From Oscillospiraceae bacterium (GTDB lineage: Bacteria > Bacillota > Clostridia > Oscillospirales > Acutalibacteraceae), in NCBI GenBank assembly GCA_031267335.1, contig JAIRZH010000107.1:1-7722 (forward strand): 7,722 nucleotides of DNA. The letters run 5' to 3'. The notes under the pieces are model-generated. The model was not told the DNA's origin, did not search any database, and worked only from the letters and a program-made list of their open reading frames with translations. The first letter of the stretch is position 1; every line of letters starts with the position of its first letter. Position numbers and translations under genes: made by a program. Below, piece by piece: positions 4,893 to 7,722 of the stretch.

Positions 4893-7301
4893 TTAAACAA
4901 ATTTTTTAAGCCTAGCTAGATTAGACATCATTTTTTTAATTCCAATTTTTTCAAAATTTATTTCAAGTAATTTGTCTCCGCCTATAGGAATCGATGAAAC
5001 TATTGTTCCTTTACCGAAAATTGTGTGATTAACTATTTCCCCAGGCGAAAAAACAGTACCGAAATCCGAGGTCGAATTATCATCGGCTTGATTATTTCGA
5101 TCGTCTTGCGATGATCGTGAAAAATTGCGAGCAGAAACTACTGATCTAACGCGTAATTCATATGTTGATTTCGGTTTTTCTTGTGCATCTGGCATTTTTT
5201 TCCATTCTTTCGATTTAGTAATTTCTAAAATTTTTTCTGGTATTTCGGCTAAAAATCTTGATGGTTTATTATGATTTGTATTCCCGAAAATCATTCTGCT
5301 TGTCGAATTAAGAATAAAAAGTTCTTCTTTAGCGCGTGTAAATGCAACATAAGCAAGTCGCCTTTCTTCTTCAATGTTGTCAGGATTGTTCAAACATTGT
5401 ACACCAGGAAACATATTTTCTTCAAATCCTGGTACAAAGACCACAGGAAATTCAAGACCTTTTGCCGAATGCACAGTCATAAGACTAACAAAATCAATTT
5501 TTCCCTCCTCGATAAATGGGTCAGAAACTAATGAAATTTCTTCCAAAAACTTTGTTAAGCTGGCGTTATCTCCGTTTTCTTTTTCGAAATTAACAATAAA
5601 ATTCCCTAATTCTTTAACATTTTCGGTTTTGATCTCAATATCTTCGCCTTCTTGTTTGATGAAATCTAAATAATGAGTATCGTCAACTATTGCTTGATAA
5701 ATATCACTAAGTTTTTCACCGCTAGCATTCATTGACAAAAATTTTTCCATTAAATTTACGAATGTCACGACTTTAACGACAGCACGTTGCAATTCTGGAT
5801 ATTTATCCGCATTGCACATAATTTCAAAGCAAGATTTTCCGTTTTTTAATGCTACATCACTGACTATAGATATCGTGCGCTCACCAATTGAACGTTTTGG
5901 GCGATTTATTACTCTGCGCATTCTTACTTCATCACAAGTGTTATTTATAACTCCTAAATATGCTATTAAATCACGTATTTCAGCTCTATCAAAGAAACGC
6001 ATGCCACTAAAAACCCGATATGGAATTGAATTAACAGCAAAAACTTTTTCTAAAACATTCGATTGTAAAGCCATGCGGTATAACACTGCAAAATTCGAAT
6101 ATTTTTTATTGTTATTTTTAACTTGTTTTTTAATTTCTTGCACAATTATATTCGCCTCATCATGCTCACTATATGCAGTATGTAAGCGAATTTTATTGCC
6201 GTCTTTTTGGCTTGTCCATAAAGTCTTCTCTTTACGCTCGGTATTATTTTTTATAACAGAATTTGCACAATCCAATATATTTTTTGTAGATCTATAATTT
6301 TGTTCTAATCGAACAACACGAACGCCTTCAAAAGTTTTATCGAATTTTAAAATATTTTCCACCGACGCTCCACGGAAACCATAAATACTTTGATCATCAT
6401 CTCCTACGATACATAAATTTCCATTTTTGCCAGAAAGTAACGTAATTAATTTATGTTGAGCAAAACTGGTGTCTTGGTACTCGTCTACCATAATATATCT
6501 AAAAATTCCTTGATACTTTTCTAGAATCCTTTTATTCTCACTAAGCAAAGTTACAGTATTTGTAATTAAATCATCGAAATCCATAGCGCCAGAATTTTTT
6601 AACTTAGCTTGATACATCTCATAAATTCTTGAAATTTGTTTTGAGCCAATATCACCGCCGTTCTTAATTTTAAATTCACGAACATCAATCATATTATCTT
6701 TAGCGCAAGAAATGGCAGAAATACACGATCTAATCGGAAAGTTTTTTTCATCAATATTTAAACTTCTTTGGCACTCTCTTATTAATCTTTTTGTATCATC
6801 AGAATCATAAATAGCAAAATCTTCAGCATATTCCAAAACATCGATATTATCTCTTAAGATTTTAACACACAAAGAATGAAAGGTAGACGACCAAACATCG
6901 TTAGCAACATCACCTAAATTCAAAGCTAACCTGATCTTTATTTCTCTAGCAGCTTTATTGGTAAAAGTTATAGCCAAGATATTTTCAGGCAATACAGGCT
7001 TTAATTCAACGATTTCCGCAAAATCAGCTAATTTTTTTCCGTTTTCAAAACCACGCTCTAGAATATCTATTTTTTCTTGCGTTAATCCTATTACTTCACT
7101 ATTATCGTATGTATTACCATATTTTACCATATTAGCGATTCTGTTAACTAAAGTAGTGGTTTTTCCGGTTCCGGCACCGGCCAAAACCATAACTCTACCT
7201 TCGGTATTGAATACAACTTCTTGTTGTTTATCGTTCATATGAGCGAATTCACGTTCTAGAAATTTTCTTTTAATAGAAATAAAATTTTCTAATAAATGCA
7301 A
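4893..7301 (-). CDS. pcrA: ATP-dependent DNA helicase, UvrD/PcrA family (SF1A)
   Basis: This 802-residue protein is a 3'-5' SF1A helicase that unwinds DNA in nucleotide excision repair, removes RecA filaments and resolves transcription conflicts. Motif I AGAGTGKT is at 41-48, Ia AITFTNKAAREI at 110-121, II VDEYQDTS at 272-279, III VGDDDQSIYGFRG at 299-311, IV EQNYRST at 333-339, V MTVHSAKGLEFP at 608-619 and VI EERRLAYVAFTRAKEE at 645-660. A C-terminal Tudor-like domain (about 751-802, GEIVNHTIFGKGTI) is the RNA-polymerase-contacting module of PcrA. I chose the TTG at 7299-7301, with GGTGG upstream. The alternative ATG at residue 22 lies within the conserved N-terminal stretch (FAHMNDKQQEVV) and has no good ribosome binding site. 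About 45 extra residues (60-105) separate motifs I and Ia. It appears monocistronic. UvrD is an equivalent name; the Tudor tail and Gram-positive host favour PcrA. Confidence 0.95.
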   Translation of the reverse strand: MHLLENFISIKRKFLEREFAHMNDKQQEVVFNTEGRVMVLAGAGTGKTTTLVNRIANMVKYGNTYDNSEVIGLTQEKIDILERGFENGKKLADFAEIVELKPVLPENILAITFTNKAAREIKIRLALNLGDVANDVWSSTFHSLCVKILRDNIDVLEYAEDFAIYDSDDTKRLIRECQRSLNIDEKNFPIRSCISAISCAKDNMIDVREFKIKNGGDIGSKQISRIYEMYQAKLKNSGAMDFDDLITNTVTLLSENKRILEKYQGIFRYIMVDEYQDTSFAQHKLITLLSGKNGNLCIVGDDDQSIYGFRGASVENILKFDKTFEGVRVVRLEQNYRSTKNILDCANSVIKNNTERKEKTLWTSQKDGNKIRLHTAYSEHDEANIIVQEIKKQVKNNNKKYSNFAVLYRMALQSNVLEKVFAVNSIPYRVFSGMRFFDRAEIRDLIAYLGVINNTCDEVRMRRVINRPKRSIGERTISIVSDVALKNGKSCFEIMCNADKYPELQRAVVKVVTFVNLMEKFLSMNASGEKLSDIYQAIVDDTHYLDFIKQEGEDIEIKTENVKELGNFIVNFEKENGDNASLTKFLEEISLVSDPFIEEGKIDFVSLMTVHSAKGLEFPVVFVPGFEENMFPGVQCLNNPDNIEEERRLAYVAFTRAKEELFILNSTSRMIFGNTNHNKPSRFLAEIPEKILEITKSKEWKKMPDAQEKPKSTYELRVRSVVSARNFSRSSQDDRNNQADDNSTSDFGTVFSPGEIVNHTIFGKGTIVSSIPIGGDKLLEINFEKIGIKKMMSNLARLKKFV

Positions 7302-7520
7302 TTTAACAACACCACCAAAAAATTTGAATCATTGATTAATTATAACACAATTCAATAAAGAAAATTTTAACAAAAAATTAGCCATATAAATTTTAATTTA
7401 TGTTAAAATAACCCAAAATAAAATTAAAAATAAACAACTGAAATTAAATTATGCCCAATCTAAAAACTTATTCTTATCAAACCAAAAAGTTATATGTGTA
7501 GATTTAACTAAGACAAATTC
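7302..7520. other. Intergenic region upstream of pcrA
   Basis: Besides the pcrA promoter, the plus strand has a divergent TGTTAAAAT (7401-7409) without a -35. It is followed by an ATG at 7451 and only 16 codons (MPNLKTYSYQTKKLYV) before TAG, without a Shine-Dalgarno sequence. A one-base frame change would extend the reading into the repeat at 7524. It may be the stub of a broken gene or chance; I do not recognise it. Confidence 0.3.
7339..7347 (-). promoter_or_regulatory. Extended -10 promoter for pcrA
   Basis: On the minus strand TGTTATAAT combines a perfect -10 TATAAT (7339-7344) with a TGn extension. The predicted start, near 7332, leaves a leader of about 30 bases to the TTG start, ample for the GGTGG ribosome binding site. 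No good -35 hexamer stands at 16-18 bp, which extended -10 promoters can tolerate. Confidence 0.55.
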
Positions 7521-7596
7521 TAAAAGCCTGTCTAATATTTTCGAACAATATAAATTTTATACTCACTATTTTTAAAAATATTAAAATAGGCTTTAA
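7521..7596. mobile_element. 70-bp foldback (MITE-like) element with TAA target duplication, copy C
   Basis: The element spans 7524-7593. Its left end begins AAGCCTGTCTAATATTTT, and the reverse complement of its right end begins AAGCCTATTTTAATATTTTT, so about 18 of 22 positions pair with one gap. TAA flanks both sides (7521-7523 and 7594-7596), consistent with a 3-bp duplication. The left end matches the tips of copies A and B. It has no coding capacity, so it would need a transposase from elsewhere. A TNA-type duplication with a GAGCCTGTC-like tip suggests IS5-related elements; that assignment is inference. Confidence 0.6.
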
Positions 7597-7641
7597 TTGC
7601 AATCGGCAAAATCTCTTATCAAACTTGAATTTTATTTTCAT

Positions 7642-7722
7642 TTATAAAATTTTATTATAATTAATTATTAAATCCGAAAATAATTCTGAAAAAAGTTTCA
7701 AAGCTGATGTTTTTTCTAAAAT
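7642..7722 (-). CDS. Possible 3' end of an unidentified gene entering from the right edge
   Basis: From the right edge one minus-strand frame stays open for 26 codons, reading ILEKTSALKLFSELFSDL and a few more residues before TAA at 7642-7644. It could be the C-terminus of a gene upstream of pcrA. Other frames at this edge are also open for about 20 codons, and the sequence is AT-rich, so chance is a serious alternative. No family was recognised. Confidence 0.2.
   Translation of the reverse strand: MLEKTSALKLFSELFSDLIINYNKIL

Noticed and set aside
4875..4910. Possible pcrA terminator: CTTAAA/TTTAAG stem at the last codons followed by a T-run on the minus strand
   Set aside because: The stem has a single GC pair and would be unstable; such AT-rich stems are expected by chance here.
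5812..6297. 161-codon plus-strand frame inside pcrA, and shorter ones nearby
   Set aside because: Antisense to conserved helicase motifs, with no ribosome binding site and no recognisable product.
7451..7501. 16-codon plus-strand frame MPNLKTYSYQTKKLYV
   Set aside because: Too short, with no Shine-Dalgarno sequence and an immediate stop; kept only as a remark in the intergenic entry.
1..7722. CRISPR array, tRNA or rRNA genes
   Set aside because: No regularly spaced repeats and no tRNA- or rRNA-like conserved segments were seen in the gaps on either strand.

Overview
The window comes from a very AT-rich, low-GC Gram-positive genome, most likely a Clostridia member and perhaps close to Oscillospirales. 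Three things point that way. DnaK lacks the insert that Gram-negative DnaK carries near residues 75-100. The chaperone genes follow the Firmicutes order grpE-dnaK-dnaJ behind a CIRCE operator. The UvrD/PcrA helicase has an N-terminal extension and a motif I-Ia insert that I associate with Oscillospiraceae-type PcrA. Long AT-rich gaps, a probable decayed gene and small dispersed repeats suggest a reduced or decaying genome such as that of a host-restricted symbiont; this lifestyle is inference.

All confident genes lie on the minus strand, so transcription runs right to left. From the right: 7302-7722 is mostly non-coding and holds a 70-bp foldback (MITE-like) element and an extended -10 promoter for the helicase. 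Next is pcrA/uvrD (4893-7301, TTG start). A gap of about 990 bp (3906-4892) contains a second copy of the repeat end, a good SigA-type promoter (4478-4506), a CIRCE operator (4445-4471), and a degraded stretch where intact relatives carry hrcA. Then come grpE (3354-3905), dnaK (1482-3323) and dnaJ (323-1462), tightly spaced and each with its own ribosome binding site. The last 322 bases hold a third repeat end, a 13-bp direct repeat and, at the edge, a strong ribosome binding site with the first five codons of another minus-strand gene.

GrpE, DnaK and DnaJ form one chaperone machine: DnaJ delivers substrate and triggers ATP hydrolysis by DnaK, and GrpE exchanges ADP for ATP. In Clostridia this operon normally starts with hrcA, whose product represses it through CIRCE. 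Here promoter and operator survive, but the hrcA position seems to hold only an eroded remnant. If so, either a repressor acts from elsewhere in the genome or the operator is orphaned. This, and the IS-end-like repeat family found at three intergenic sites with TAA flanks, are the two most interesting observations. I did not find convincing evidence for a wholly new system.
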